A DNA stretch of 64,000 nt, from NCBI GenBank assembly GCA_041397645.1, contig JAWKWE010000005.1, positions 1-64,000 of the forward strand. Direction: 5' to 3'. Shown one piece after another: positions 52,770 to 61,204 of the stretch. Below the pieces are notes generated by a model that worked only from the letters and a program-made list of their open reading frames with translations, did not search any database and was not told the origin of the DNA. The position numbers were made by a program, and so were the translations under genes. The stretch is from Hyphomicrobiaceae bacterium (GTDB lineage Bacteria; Pseudomonadota; Alphaproteobacteria; Rhizobiales; Hyphomicrobiaceae). Within the stretch, counting starts at the first letter, position 1; each line of letters starts with the position of its first letter.

Positions 52770-53342
52770 TTACTTGCCCAGCACTTCGAGTTTGACCTTG
52801 GAAAGGCCCTGGTCGGTCATGCCGATTTCTTCGGCGGCACGCTTGGAAAGATCAATCACGCGGCCGGGCTTGAATGGACCGCGGTCGTTGATGCGCACGA
52901 TGACGCTGGTGCCGGTATCGACTCGCGTGACGCGCACGCGCGTTCCGAAGGGGAGCGTTTTGTGGGCGGCGGTAAGTTGGGTGGGATCGAACCGTTCACC
53001 CGTGGCCGTCATCTGGCCTTGCCAATAATACGATGCGATGCCTTCCAGGGCGTGTCCCTTGCCTGTGAGGCGAGAGGCGTTTGACAATCGCGAAGCCAAG
53101 TCGGCCGGCAGGGCTAGGCCAACGTTCATGACATAGGTCTGGATGGGGGCGGGGCGTGCTACCTTTACGGTGATGGCCCATGTCGAAGCAGGTGCTGAGG
53201 CTTGGTTCTCGGCGTGGGCTGGGAACATCCCGGAAGGCAGCACAAGAACGCAAAGCGCGCACAAGCCACGTGATGCCATTCGAGCCCAAGCATGACGCAT
53301 CCCGCGAGACGCACGGGCACTGCGGTGTGTCGAAGTCTTCAA
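52770..53342 (-). CDS. RlpA-like double-psi beta-barrel protein (copy 1)
   Basis: 190 residues. A signal-like segment (CALCVLVLPSGMFPAHA) follows a 25-residue basic start. A linker leads to the barrel from about residue 100: GIASYYWQGQMTATGERFDP, LTAAHKTLPFGTRVRVT and VIVRINDRGPF...VIDLSKRAAEEIGM. The catalytic-type His and Asp are present. RlpA proteins cleave naked glycan strands or bind septal peptidoglycan. It has no SPOR domain, so it is shorter than E. coli RlpA. First of three paralogues in this region. Confidence 0.88.
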   Translation of the reverse strand: MKTSTHRSARASRGMRHAWARMASRGLCALCVLVLPSGMFPAHAENQASAPASTWAITVKVARPAPIQTYVMNVGLALPADLASRLSNASRLTGKGHALEGIASYYWQGQMTATGERFDPTQLTAAHKTLPFGTRVRVTRVDTGTSVIVRINDRGPFKPGRVIDLSKRAAEEIGMTDQGLSKVKLEVLGK

Positions 53343-53397
53343 CGCGCTTCCCCCCGGATTGCGAACCTAGTCCAGGGGTTTAGGTGATTCGGGAGGC

Positions 53398-53438
53398 CGG
53401 AAATAAGGCAAGCGGCGGGTATGGGCGCCGCCGCTTGC
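53398..53438 (-). terminator. Terminator after RlpA-like copy 2
   Basis: An 11-bp stem (53408-53418 with 53428-53438) followed on the minus strand by CTTATTT. It lies 68 bases past the stop of the second RlpA-like gene. Confidence 0.6.
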
Positions 53439-53505
53439 TGAATGATTGTCGCGGTTATACTTCGGGTAAGGCGAACGACCCCTTTCGCGAAGCCTGCAGT
53501 GGGGC

Positions 53506-54042
53506 TCAGCCCTTGCCGAGCACGGTGACGCTGACAGGAACCACGCCCGAACCCGTCATGGAGATGGCCTGCGCGGCGGCGCGCGAAAGGTCGATGACGC
53601 GACCGGCCACGTAAGGTCCGCGATCGTTGATGGTGACGACGACCGACTTGCCATTGTTGCGGTTTGTGACGCGGACCTTGGTGCCGAAGGGCAGCGTCTT
53701 ATGAGCTGCCGTCATGGCGTTCGGGTTAAACCAGCCGCCCGAGGCAACGCGCTGGGGCTGCCAGTAGTAGGACGCCTTGCCGGAGTAGCCACCGCCAGAG
53801 CTCTTGTTGCTGGCGTAGTTCTTCTTGGAGCTCTTGTAAGCTGTCTTAGTCGCCTTCTTCGAGCTCTTGTAGGACGTCTTGTGGACCGATTTTTTGGACG
53901 AGGACTTGTAGGAAGTCTTCGTGGCGTTTGCGGCTTTGGCACAGGCAGGTGCAGGGCCCTGACATTCCCAAGCACTGGCCGAGATCGTGGTGGTGGTGAG
54001 GGCTGCGAGCGCCACGGCCGCCATCGCGAGTGTCTTACGCAT
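53506..54042 (-). CDS. RlpA-like double-psi beta-barrel protein with Lys/Ser-rich repeats (copy 2)
   Basis: 178 residues. A signal peptide (ALAALTTTTISASA) is followed by a Cys-containing ECQGPAPACAKAAN. Residues 43-80 then repeat TSYKSSKK-like units, extremely basic. The barrel starts near 89 (GKASYYWQPQRVASGG) and keeps AHKTLPFGTKVRVTN, VVTINDRGPYVAGRVIDLSRAA. The basic repeats should bind wall polymers or membranes (inference). Copies 1 and 3 carry the same barrel. Confidence 0.88.
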   Translation of the reverse strand: MRKTLAMAAVALAALTTTTISASAWECQGPAPACAKAANATKTSYKSSSKKSVHKTSYKSSKKATKTAYKSSKKNYASNKSSGGGYSGKASYYWQPQRVASGGWFNPNAMTAAHKTLPFGTKVRVTNRNNGKSVVVTINDRGPYVAGRVIDLSRAAAQAISMTGSGVVPVSVTVLGKG

Positions 54043-54642
54043 CGTGTGAACTCCTGGTCAAAGTTTTCTCAGGCAGTGGTCGGCAGTGCGATGTGAGGTG
54101 GCGAATGTTCCGCCGACGCTTTTGAAAACGTTCCTGGTGTTCAAGCGTTATCGTTCGCGAACTTGCAGGGCGGCGTTTCGCACGAAACGCGCGCTTAACG
54201 TGCCAAAAGCTAATCGGAGGTGCCGATCTCCTCTCGTGCCGGTGACAAAGAAACCGAGTGCCTCGACCGGTTTCACTGCCTGTGTCGAGCGTTCCCCTCT
54301 CAGGTTCGCCTCGACGCGCGGGAGAGCAGCATCGGAGTTAAAACACGTCAAGATATTCTTAAGGTCGGAATTCAAACACAATCGGCACTCGTTTGAATTG
54401 CCTTGATTTAATCGGACACATCTGTGAGCTGGGCGACAGCCTGCCGCACATTGCGAGTTCTAGCGGCCTATGTTGATGTTCGTCTGCACGTTCTGCCTGC
54501 TTACGATTGAATGCGTGATCAATTCGCATTCGACAGCAGCATCGATTTCGTTGCATTAAAATAGAAAGCAGCGCGGCCATTCGCGGCGCACGCTGCTTCT
54601 ACGTCGTTTAGGAAAGGGCTGGCTGGGCAAAGCCGCCTGAAC
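54043..54642. other. Intergenic region between RlpA-like copies 2 and 3
   Basis: 600 bases, upstream of copy 2 and downstream of copy 3, both leftward. A terminator hairpin sits at its right end. The remainder (54070-54550) has no convincing gene or repeat; the open frames there are short and have no family match. The promoter of copy 2 must lie in it. Confidence 0.45.
54556..54599 (-). terminator. Terminator after RlpA-like copy 3
   Basis: An outer stem AGCAGCG/CGCTGCT (54567-54573 with 54591-54597) with an internal GC-rich pairing. On the minus strand it is followed by TTCTATTTT. It lies about 45 bases past the stop of the third RlpA-like gene. Confidence 0.55.
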
Positions 54643-55194
54643 TTAGCCGCGGCCGAGAACCGTGAGCTTCACGTGGCCGACGCCGTTGATGCCGATGGAG
54701 CTGGCAGCAGCGCGCGACAGGTCGATGATGCGGCCACCGACGAAGGGCCCGCGATCATTGATGCGCACCACAACGGTGTTGCCGTTGCTCGTGTTGGTCA
54801 CGCGCACGCGCGTTCCGAACGGAAGCGAACGATGAGCTGCGGTCAAAGCGTTCTGATTGAAACGCTCGCCGTTCGCGGTCTTGCGGCCATGGAACTTGCC
54901 GCCGTACCACGACGCGACGCCCGACTGTCCGCCGCCGTAGCTTGCCGCCTTCATCGTCTTCTTGTGCGACTTGTGGGCAACGTTGTGCGACTTCTTATTA
55001 TGCGAGGACTTGGCGTAGTGCTTCTTGTGGCTCTTCTTGGTCGCGTGCTTCGCCGTTCCGTGCTTGCTGTACTTCTTCGCGCAGACGTTCGCCGGAGCGG
55101 TGCAATTCCAAGCTTTGGTAGCGGCATTGGCGCCAGAGGCTGAAACAAATGCGCCGGCTACGATTGCGAGCAGGGCTTTCATCAACATCCGCAT
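54643..55194 (-). CDS. RlpA-like double-psi beta-barrel protein with His/Lys-rich repeats (copy 3)
   Basis: 183 residues. After a signal peptide (LLAIVAGAFVSASGANA) and NCTAPANVCAKK, residues 41-82 are dominated by His, Lys and Ser (SHKKHYAKSSHNKKSHN). The barrel begins near 90: SGVASWYGGKFHGRKTANGE, AHRSLPFGTRVRVTN and VVRINDRGPFVGGRIIDLSRAA. The WYG start is closer to classical RlpA than the YYW of copies 1 and 2. The histidine stretch might bind a metal (inference). Confidence 0.88.
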   Translation of the reverse strand: MRMLMKALLAIVAGAFVSASGANAATKAWNCTAPANVCAKKYSKHGTAKHATKKSHKKHYAKSSHNKKSHNVAHKSHKKTMKAASYGGGQSGVASWYGGKFHGRKTANGERFNQNALTAAHRSLPFGTRVRVTNTSNGNTVVVRINDRGPFVGGRIIDLSRAAASSIGINGVGHVKLTVLGRG

Positions 55195-55541
55195 GAACTG
55201 AACTCCTCATGTTAAAATGGCAACGCAAACCCTTGTGCACTTACGGAGTCTCCAGCGCGGTGCGTCGTATACAAAGCGCCCAGTCCGGGCTTGTGTTCGG
55301 CACAGCGTGCGAGCGTCGAAAAGTGCGGTCCCTCATTGCCACCGGTTGGAAACTGGCGATCGCCCGTTTCTGGCGGCGGAGAACGCCCAAGGCTTGACGG
55401 AGGTCAATCGGTCATTCGCACCGCATATATGACTCTTGTGAGCATATTATTGGCAGGGTTGAGGAAAATATTGAGCCATGTGCATATGCGCGACGGCGGG
55501 ACGCAGGTCGGTCGAAGCCAAAACGGGGCGAAACAAGGCCG
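55195..55541. other. Divergent promoter region between RlpA copy 3 and chrA
   Basis: 347 bases. A ribosome-binding sequence (GAGGAGTTCA, read leftward) precedes the RlpA-like gene. An AT-rich segment at 55425-55475 could hold the chrA promoter. No small gene, repeat or clear hairpin seen. Confidence 0.4.
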
Positions 55542-56879
55542 ATGGGCGGAAATTCGACAAGGGTAGAGAAGGGTGAAATCGGGCCTGCGGTGACATTCGC
55601 CGAGGCTCTGAAAACCTTTGGCGTCATTGGATGCATGTCGTTTGGAGGTCCGGCGGGCCAGATAGCGATGATGCACAAGATGCTGGTTGAAGAGAAACGC
55701 TGGCTGGATGAGCGGACCTATCTGCTCGCTTTGAATTTCTGCACGCTTCTTCCTGGTCCGGAGGCGATGCAACTCGCAACATATTCCGGTTGGCGCATCC
55801 TCGGCGTGAAAGGCGGCTTGGCTGCCGGACTGCTTTTTGTGTTGCCCGGCGCGATCGTCATCGCGGCGCTCTCTTTGCTCTATGCATTGTATGGTGAGGT
55901 GTCGGCGGTTTCGGCGGCCTTCCTCGGTATCAAGGCGGCCGTGCTGGCGATCGTAATCGAAGCATTGTTGCGGATCGCGCGGCGGTCGCTGAAGGAACAC
56001 GCCGAATGGCTCATCGCCTTCGGTGCCTTCGTCGCGATCTATTTCTTCAAAGTGCCATTTCCGTTGATCGTGGTGGCCGCCGGCGCGATCGGCTATTTGC
56101 GCTCCAACGGCAAAGACACGGAAAAGGCGATTTCCCCTGGGCCGGTCTTGGATGCGGTATCGTGGCAGCAGACAGCGCGCACGCTCACGATTTGGCTTGC
56201 TGTGTGGATCCTGCCCTTGCTAGCGGTCGCCACCGTGTTTGGAACCGACCATGTGCTGTCCAAGATCGCGGTGTTCTTTTCGAAACTTGCGGTCGTAACT
56301 TTCGGCGGCGCCTATGCGGTGCTCGCCTATATGGCGCAGGACGTCGTCCAGCAATATGGCTGGTTACAGCCCGGGGAGATGCTGGATGGGCTGGGGTTGG
56401 CCGAGACTACGCCCGGTCCGCTGATCCTGGTAACGGAGTTCGTGGGGTTCATCGCTTCATACCGTCATGGCGGCGGAGATCCGGTGCTTTATGGGTTTCT
56501 GGGGGCGTTTGTTACCCTGTGGGCGACGTTCGCTCCGTGCTTTCTTTGGATCTTCACCGGCGCCCCGTATGTCGCGCGCATCGCCAACATGCCCCGTCTG
56601 GCTGGCGCATTGTCCGCCATTACTGCAGCGGTCGTCGGCGTCATTCTGAATTTGTCGGTCTGGTTTGCGCTGCACGTGATTTTTCAGGTGGTCCCCGAGA
56701 TCGCATTTGGTCCGTTGCGGTTCGCGGCTCCGCAGTTGGAGAGCATCAACTGGACCGCGGCCTTCCTCGCATTGCTGGCGGCCGTTGCACTTTTCAAGCT
56801 GCGATTTGGAATGCTCACGACACTCGCGCTGTCAGCTGGCCTTGCATTGGCAGCTTCGCAATTTGCAAGCCTGTCTTAG
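55542..56879 (+). CDS. chrA: Chromate transporter ChrA family
   Basis: 445 residues in two homologous halves of about six spans each. Each half carries the CHR motif: FGGPAGQIAMMH with LLPGPEAMQLATYSGW in the first half, and VTFGGAYAVLAYM with GLAETTPGPLILVTEF in the second. It exports chromate or another oxyanion from the cytoplasm. No chrB regulator is adjacent. It converges on corA with 23 bases between them. Confidence 0.93.
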   Translation: MGGNSTRVEKGEIGPAVTFAEALKTFGVIGCMSFGGPAGQIAMMHKMLVEEKRWLDERTYLLALNFCTLLPGPEAMQLATYSGWRILGVKGGLAAGLLFVLPGAIVIAALSLLYALYGEVSAVSAAFLGIKAAVLAIVIEALLRIARRSLKEHAEWLIAFGAFVAIYFFKVPFPLIVVAAGAIGYLRSNGKDTEKAISPGPVLDAVSWQQTARTLTIWLAVWILPLLAVATVFGTDHVLSKIAVFFSKLAVVTFGGAYAVLAYMAQDVVQQYGWLQPGEMLDGLGLAETTPGPLILVTEFVGFIASYRHGGGDPVLYGFLGAFVTLWATFAPCFLWIFTGAPYVARIANMPRLAGALSAITAAVVGVILNLSVWFALHVIFQVVPEIAFGPLRFAAPQLESINWTAAFLALLAAVALFKLRFGMLTTLALSAGLALAASQFASLS

Positions 56880-56902
56880 TGCCGCCCGCGCGGGCAGCGG
56901 TT

Positions 56903-57874
56903 CTATAACCATCCCTTGCGGCGGAAATAGAGGAACGGCACGAGGGCGGAGACGAACATCAAGGCCAGCGCAATCGGGTAGCCGTAGGGCCAGTCAAGCT
57001 CCGGCATATGCTTGAAGTTCATGCCGTAAACCGAGGCGACCAGGGTTGGCGGCATCAGCATCACGGCCATCACCGAGAACAGCTTGATGATCTGGTTTTG
57101 CTCGTTCGAAATCATGCCGAGCGTTGCATCGAGCAGGAACGCAATCCGCCCAGAAAGTGCCTTCAAATGATCCGCCAAAGATCCCATGTCGCGCGCCGCG
57201 CTCTCGATGCGCCCAAGCAGGGCGGGCTCGGCACCATCGGATTTGACAGCTTCGGCAAAATAATGAAGCGTTCGATGCAATGAGACCGCCGACTCTAACG
57301 CACGTGAACTCATGTGTCCCGATTTGCCGACGGTACGCAGCATCACGTCGAGGCGCCGTCCGCGCGTCTTGCCATCAATCTTCTGCAGGAAGATGTTGGA
57401 AGCCAACCCCTCCACTTCGTCCTGAATGCGCTCGATATGGTCGGCCTGACGCTGGACAAGCAGCTCGATCAATCCCATCAGGACCTGAGCGCCTGTCTGG
57501 CACGAAGGGTCTCCCCGGCAAGCCTTGTCGGCGAAGATATCGAATGAACGTGGCGTGCTGTAGCGAACGGTGATGAGGCGTTTTCCCGCCAATATGAAGG
57601 TGACGTTGGTCAGGACGGGCGCGTCCTGTGCAACCGCCTGCATCAAGAGCGCGGTCATGAAGTGTGCGCTACCCTCGGTATAGAAGCGGTTGGACACTTC
57701 GATTTCGCGCATTTCCTCGCGCGTGGGAACGTCGATGAGCAACGCCTTCTCGATCTCAAACTCCTCCTCGACGGTGGGATTAAGCAGGTCGATCCAGATG
57801 GTGCTATCGCCGATCGAACCGAGACTGTCGTCTCGTACCAGGCACTTGCCCGCAACATTGAAGACCGTGATCAT
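56903..57874 (-). CDS. CorA-family magnesium transporter
   Basis: 323 residues. A long cytoplasmic N-terminal domain opens with MITVFNVAGKCL and contains WIDLLNPTVEEE. Two C-terminal spans enclose the pore signature YGMNF (GMN at 284-286) and the periplasmic loop KHMPELDWPYGYP. The RKGWL end is basic, as usual. It forms a pentameric Mg2+ or other divalent-cation channel. A Ni/Co role cannot be excluded. Confidence 0.93.
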   Translation of the reverse strand: MITVFNVAGKCLVRDDSLGSIGDSTIWIDLLNPTVEEEFEIEKALLIDVPTREEMREIEVSNRFYTEGSAHFMTALLMQAVAQDAPVLTNVTFILAGKRLITVRYSTPRSFDIFADKACRGDPSCQTGAQVLMGLIELLVQRQADHIERIQDEVEGLASNIFLQKIDGKTRGRRLDVMLRTVGKSGHMSSRALESAVSLHRTLHYFAEAVKSDGAEPALLGRIESAARDMGSLADHLKALSGRIAFLLDATLGMISNEQNQIIKLFSVMAVMLMPPTLVASVYGMNFKHMPELDWPYGYPIALALMFVSALVPFLYFRRKGWL

Positions 57875-58052
57875 CGCCCACCTTCCGGATCGAAGTCAGA
57901 AGACCGGGTTCTATAACCTTGCTTCCGCATCAACGCGAGACCTGAGAAAAGGTCGCTCGGACCATGGGTCTATTGTAGAGTAGGACGACGGTATGATGCC
58001 AACCCTCGCCCGTGCCGTCGGGCAAGCCCGCCGCTGGAACCGCCAAGGAGAA

Positions 58053-58376
58053 ATGCTCATGACATCGTCGCACAAACATTTGGCTGGAGCGGCTACCCTT
58101 GCAGGACTAGTTCTCCTCCCGGCGGTCCCTTCGCAAGCGCGGATCGTTTGCAAAGACGGCTTCCAGAACGTGGCCGGAAGCATGATCGCAACGCCTTATT
58201 GCCAGGACGATCTGCTTGCCAAAGTTGCTCGAGAGTACGGAATGAAGGCCAGCGCCGCGCGGATCCGGGAGAATCCCAATTACAAGCGAGAGGTGTGTCG
58301 TCTCGTTGGGGCCGACATCCGCGTGTCTGAGCACTGCATGAATGACAGCGAGCGCTCTCGCGGCCGAGCATTCTAA
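58053..58376 (+). CDS. Small secreted protein of unknown function
   Basis: 107 residues from the ATG at 58053, with AAGGAG five bases upstream. A signal peptide (LAGLVLLPAVPSQA) is followed by RIVCKDGFQNVAGSMIATPYCQDDLLAKVAREYG. Four mature cysteines lie in two pairs, giving likely disulfides. I recognise the pattern as common in relatives but no function is known. A good terminator follows. Confidence 0.75.
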   Translation: MLMTSSHKHLAGAATLAGLVLLPAVPSQARIVCKDGFQNVAGSMIATPYCQDDLLAKVAREYGMKASAARIRENPNYKREVCRLVGADIRVSEHCMNDSERSRGRAF

Positions 58377-58383
58377 GTCCTGC

Positions 58384-58417
58384 AAAAAATGCCGGGGTAG
58401 ACCCGGCATTTTATTCT
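58384..58417 (+). terminator. Terminator after the small secreted protein gene
   Basis: An 11-bp stem (58386-58396 with 58402-58412), loop GTAGA, followed by ATTCT. AAAAAA on its left makes it work on the minus strand for the bactofilin gene too. Confidence 0.8.
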
Positions 58418-58443
58418 CGAACCGAATTTTGAAAGGTCGTCGC

Positions 58444-58965
58444 TTAGGAAAGGTCGGGGGTGACTTCACTCGCGTCCCGTGCGCGGCGAACGCTGCCATC
58501 GAATTGCGCGCCTTCGGCAATGGCTAGCGTCTGTTTGACGATGTCGCCGTCGACGCGAGATGTGGCGTGCAGGAAGACGGATGCGCCTTTGAGTGCGCCG
58601 CGAACCTCACCTTGAACGGCAATGGTGCGGGCGGTGATCGTTCCAGTCACTGCACCGCTTTCGCCTACGGTGACGCTTTCACCGTGTACGTCGCCCTGGA
58701 TCTGTCCCGCAATGAGCAAGGATCCCTTGGTCTTGAGCACGAGCTGCTGGCCGATGATGGTGATGTCAGGGCCCAGAACCGACGTAGGTGCATCCGGCGC
58801 CCGCATGGTGACCTGACCGGGCATGGAGCTGACGGGCGAAGGACTTTGGGACAGCCCCTGCGCGAACGGCGGCGGCGAAGGCTTTACAGACTGAGAAGAG
58901 AGCGTGCCGTTGGAACGAGCTAACTCGCCAGCGCGCGGATCTGGCGTCGAGACGCGATTGAACAT
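58444..58965 (-). CDS. Bactofilin (polymer-forming cytoskeletal protein)
   Basis: 173 residues. A disordered Pro/Ser-rich N terminus of about 60 residues precedes the right-handed beta-helix: SVLGPDITIIGQQLVLKTKGSLLIAG, then regularly spaced V/G residues (GDVHGESVTVGESGAVTG). Bactofilins self-assemble into filaments at sites of wall or stalk growth. In a budding, hypha-forming organism a role in stalk morphology is plausible (inference). Confidence 0.92.
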   Translation of the reverse strand: MFNRVSTPDPRAGELARSNGTLSSQSVKPSPPPFAQGLSQSPSPVSSMPGQVTMRAPDAPTSVLGPDITIIGQQLVLKTKGSLLIAGQIQGDVHGESVTVGESGAVTGTITARTIAVQGEVRGALKGASVFLHATSRVDGDIVKQTLAIAEGAQFDGSVRRARDASEVTPDLS

Positions 58966-59083
58966 GTGTAACCCCCAAAAACGCTTGACTTAAAATGTGG
59001 CCCGCATCCGGATTTACCAGTAAGAGCACATTATGTCGAAATGTCGAACCCTGTTTATGCAACTAGGTCGGCAAAATGCAGAT

Positions 59084-59111
59084 CGGCCGCGACTGATCTC
59101 AGTCGCGGCCG
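59084..59111 (-). terminator. Perfect 13-bp hairpin after the small secreted protein gene
   Basis: Arms 59084-59096 and 59099-59111, loop of two. On the minus strand it is followed by ATCTGCATTTTG, a weak T tract. It lies 53 bases past the stop of the gene at 59165. Confidence 0.55.
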
Positions 59112-59164
59112 GAACAGACCGGGATAACCCGGCGTGATCGTGCGGTATTGTTGGCGCTAAGACG

Positions 59165-59485
59165 TCAGCGCGGGATCCACAGATTTACAAACGGTGCGCG
59201 GACATAGCGGCCATGACGGTCAACGTGAACGAACGCGAACGGCGCATCGACTACCACCCGGCGACCGGTTTCGACGTGTGTGAAGGGCGCGTCGACATGG
59301 CGTTCGTAGTCGCGATCGTGACGATGCTTGTAGCGGCGCGAATGAACCTTGACGACTGCCGACGGGGCGGAAACCCCTTTAGCAGCGGTCGAGAGTGTTG
59401 ACGCATTGCTGGCCGCGGGAAGTGCCACGACGGTGGCAGCCGCGAACGCCGCTGCGGCAAAACCTCGATAAATCAAACAGATCAT
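59165..59485 (-). CDS. Small secreted basic protein
   Basis: 106 residues from the ATG at 59485, with TTGGAG about ten bases upstream. A signal peptide (FAAAAFAAATVVALPAASNA) leads to a mature part rich in His and Arg (HSRRYKHRHDRDYERH) and two similar segments (VDAPFTHVETGRRVVVDAPF and VRAPFVNLWIP). No family is recognised. The VxAPF repeats suggest a short beta repeat at the surface. Confidence 0.72.
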   Translation of the reverse strand: MICLIYRGFAAAAFAAATVVALPAASNASTLSTAAKGVSAPSAVVKVHSRRYKHRHDRDYERHVDAPFTHVETGRRVVVDAPFAFVHVDRHGRYVRAPFVNLWIPR

Positions 59486-59870
59486 TACACTTAGCTCCAA
59501 TCCTAATTGAACTAGAAGACCGCCATTTACGATGTTTGTGCGGTGCAATGCAAGCGCCCGGATGTCCCGGCTGGATCGCTGACGGATCGGGTTTGGCGTT
59601 TCTTACGCAATTCTGGGCCATTAGCTAAGGTGTAAGCTGTGGTTAGAAAAACTGACCGAAACCTCAAAAATTATACTTTGGTGGTATCAGGGTAATACAT
59701 GTTCGGCACGGTGGGGGGCTAAGAGGGTCTTACGACCTTTGGGTAGGTCCGCCAGGCCCTTCGAGGGGCAAAGCCGGGATACTGCCGGCGCTCAGAGATC
59801 TCCCAAGGCAGTCGCGTATCAACTCGACACCAAAACAAAACACAACGAGCTCTAGGGAGATGAAAATCAG
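59486..59870. other. Intergenic region with the leader of the sorbosone dehydrogenase gene
   Basis: 385 bases between divergent genes. The right 150 bases carry a predicted structured leader (see 59721-59808). The left part (59486-59700) is more AT-rich and should contain both promoters. No further gene. Confidence 0.5.
59721..59808 (+). ncRNA. Structured 5' leader, candidate cis-regulatory RNA
   Basis: Pairing by eye gives a closing stem, CCUU-GGG-AGGUC (59736-59749) with GAUCU-CCC-AAGG (59797-59808). It encloses two hairpins: P2 59756-59769 (GCCC/GGGC) and P3 59773-59789 (GCCGG/CCGGC). A preceding hairpin (GGUC/GACC, 59726-59737) competes for the first four bases of the closing stem. This three-way junction ends 62 bases before the start codon. 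No known riboswitch family is assigned. Confidence 0.4.
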
Positions 59871-61133
59871 ATGCTAAAACGCCTCATGATCAGCGTTGCG
59901 GCTGCGGCAGTTCTTGCGAGCCCCGCATTGTCGCAATCGACGAACCCTCCGGGGAATCTGGAAAAGCTCGGCGAGTTCAAGAGCACCGGCACCTCAATGG
60001 ACATTCCGACCATTGAGCAGAAGGGCGACAACGCCAAAGCCATCAACAACATCCTGAAGAAGATCAAGCTTCCTCAGGGCTTCAAGATCTCGCTCTACGC
60101 GATCGTTCCGGATGCGCGCGAGATGGCGGTAGGGCCTCAAGGCGTGGTGACGTTCGTCGGCACGCGCAAGAACAAGGTCTACGCGGTGACCGACCGCAAT
60201 CGCGACCGGGTAGCGGACGAGGTCAAGGAATTTGCCCCGTCAATCAACTTCACAATTCCCAATGGCGTATGCTTCTCGAAAGATGGGTTCCTCTACATCG
60301 CCGAGCAGAACCGCGTGCTGCTGTTCCCGGCAGCAGAGTTCTTCTATGAGGGGCCGGACGTCGCTGCATTCAATGTCGTGAAGCAGGGCGAACTCATTCC
60401 GCCGGAGGAAGAGAGCTACAACCACACCGCTCGCGTCTGCCGCATTGGGCCCGACAACAAGCTGTACATTACGCTCGGTCAGCCCTTCAACGTTCCGGCA
60501 AAGGAAAAGCTGGACCTTTATAATAAGTGGGGCATCGGCGGTATCGTCCGCATGGATCGCGATGGCAAGAACCGCGAGGTCTACGCCACTGGAATCCGCA
60601 ACAGTGTAGGCATGGACTTCAATCCGAAAGACGGCACGCTTTGGTTCAACGACAATCAGGTCGACGGAATGGGTGATGAAATTCCGCCAGGTGAGCTGAA
60701 CCACGCGACCGCGGCCGGTCAGAACTTCGGCTTCCCGTGGTATGGCGGCGGCAAGGTCCGCACCAACGAGTACAAAGACAGCGAGCCGCCGGCGGATGCC
60801 GTATTCCCGGCTCACGAGTACGACGCTCATGCTGCCGACCTTGGCCTGACGTTCTACACGGGTAAGATGTTCCCCAAGAAGTATCGCGGCGGCATCTTCT
60901 CCGCTCAGCACGGCTCGTGGAACCGTACCAACCCTGTCGGCGCCCGCGTCATGTTCACGCCGATCAACGAGGATGGCACCAACGGCGAAACCGAAGTGTT
61001 TGCTGAAGGCTGGCTGCTGGACACTGGTGAGTATGCCGGCCGTCCTGTCAGCGTGACGCAGATGGCTGATGGATCGTTGCTTGTTTCCGACGACCTCGTC
61101 GGTGCGATCTATCGCATTTCATACGGCAACTAA
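59871..61133 (+). CDS. Sorbosone dehydrogenase family protein (PQQ-type soluble sugar dehydrogenase fold)
   Basis: 420 residues with a signal peptide (MISVAAAAVLASPALS). The six-bladed propeller has RVCRIGPDNKLYITLGQPFN, ATGIRNSVGMDFNPKDGTLWFNDN and FGFPWYGG, which are the family PQQ/calcium-site stretches, and ends in VSDDLVGAIYRISY. It oxidises an aldose or related alcohol in the periplasm. A cytochrome c gene follows 71 bases later as a natural electron acceptor. PQQ would come from the operon near 40 kb. The true substrate is unknown. Confidence 0.88.
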   Translation: MLKRLMISVAAAAVLASPALSQSTNPPGNLEKLGEFKSTGTSMDIPTIEQKGDNAKAINNILKKIKLPQGFKISLYAIVPDAREMAVGPQGVVTFVGTRKNKVYAVTDRNRDRVADEVKEFAPSINFTIPNGVCFSKDGFLYIAEQNRVLLFPAAEFFYEGPDVAAFNVVKQGELIPPEEESYNHTARVCRIGPDNKLYITLGQPFNVPAKEKLDLYNKWGIGGIVRMDRDGKNREVYATGIRNSVGMDFNPKDGTLWFNDNQVDGMGDEIPPGELNHATAAGQNFGFPWYGGGKVRTNEYKDSEPPADAVFPAHEYDAHAADLGLTFYTGKMFPKKYRGGIFSAQHGSWNRTNPVGARVMFTPINEDGTNGETEVFAEGWLLDTGEYAGRPVSVTQMADGSLLVSDDLVGAIYRISYGN

Positions 61134-61204
61134 GCGTAGATCAGTTCGCCGGGCCCCTCGGCAAAGCGATGCGGGCCCGGCGAACACCCCGAAACCGGAA
61201 CGTT

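Noticed and set aside
53800..53930. Repetitive DNA that looked like a tandem repeat or array
   Set aside because: It is the coding sequence for the Lys/Ser repeat of the second RlpA-like protein; there are no spacers, so it is not a CRISPR array.
59770..59800. Similarity to the GGAUAAUGCCGGCG core of the TPP riboswitch
   Set aside because: The essential upstream GGGGUGC...CUGAGA part is absent and the gene is not a thiamine gene, so a TPP riboswitch was not called.
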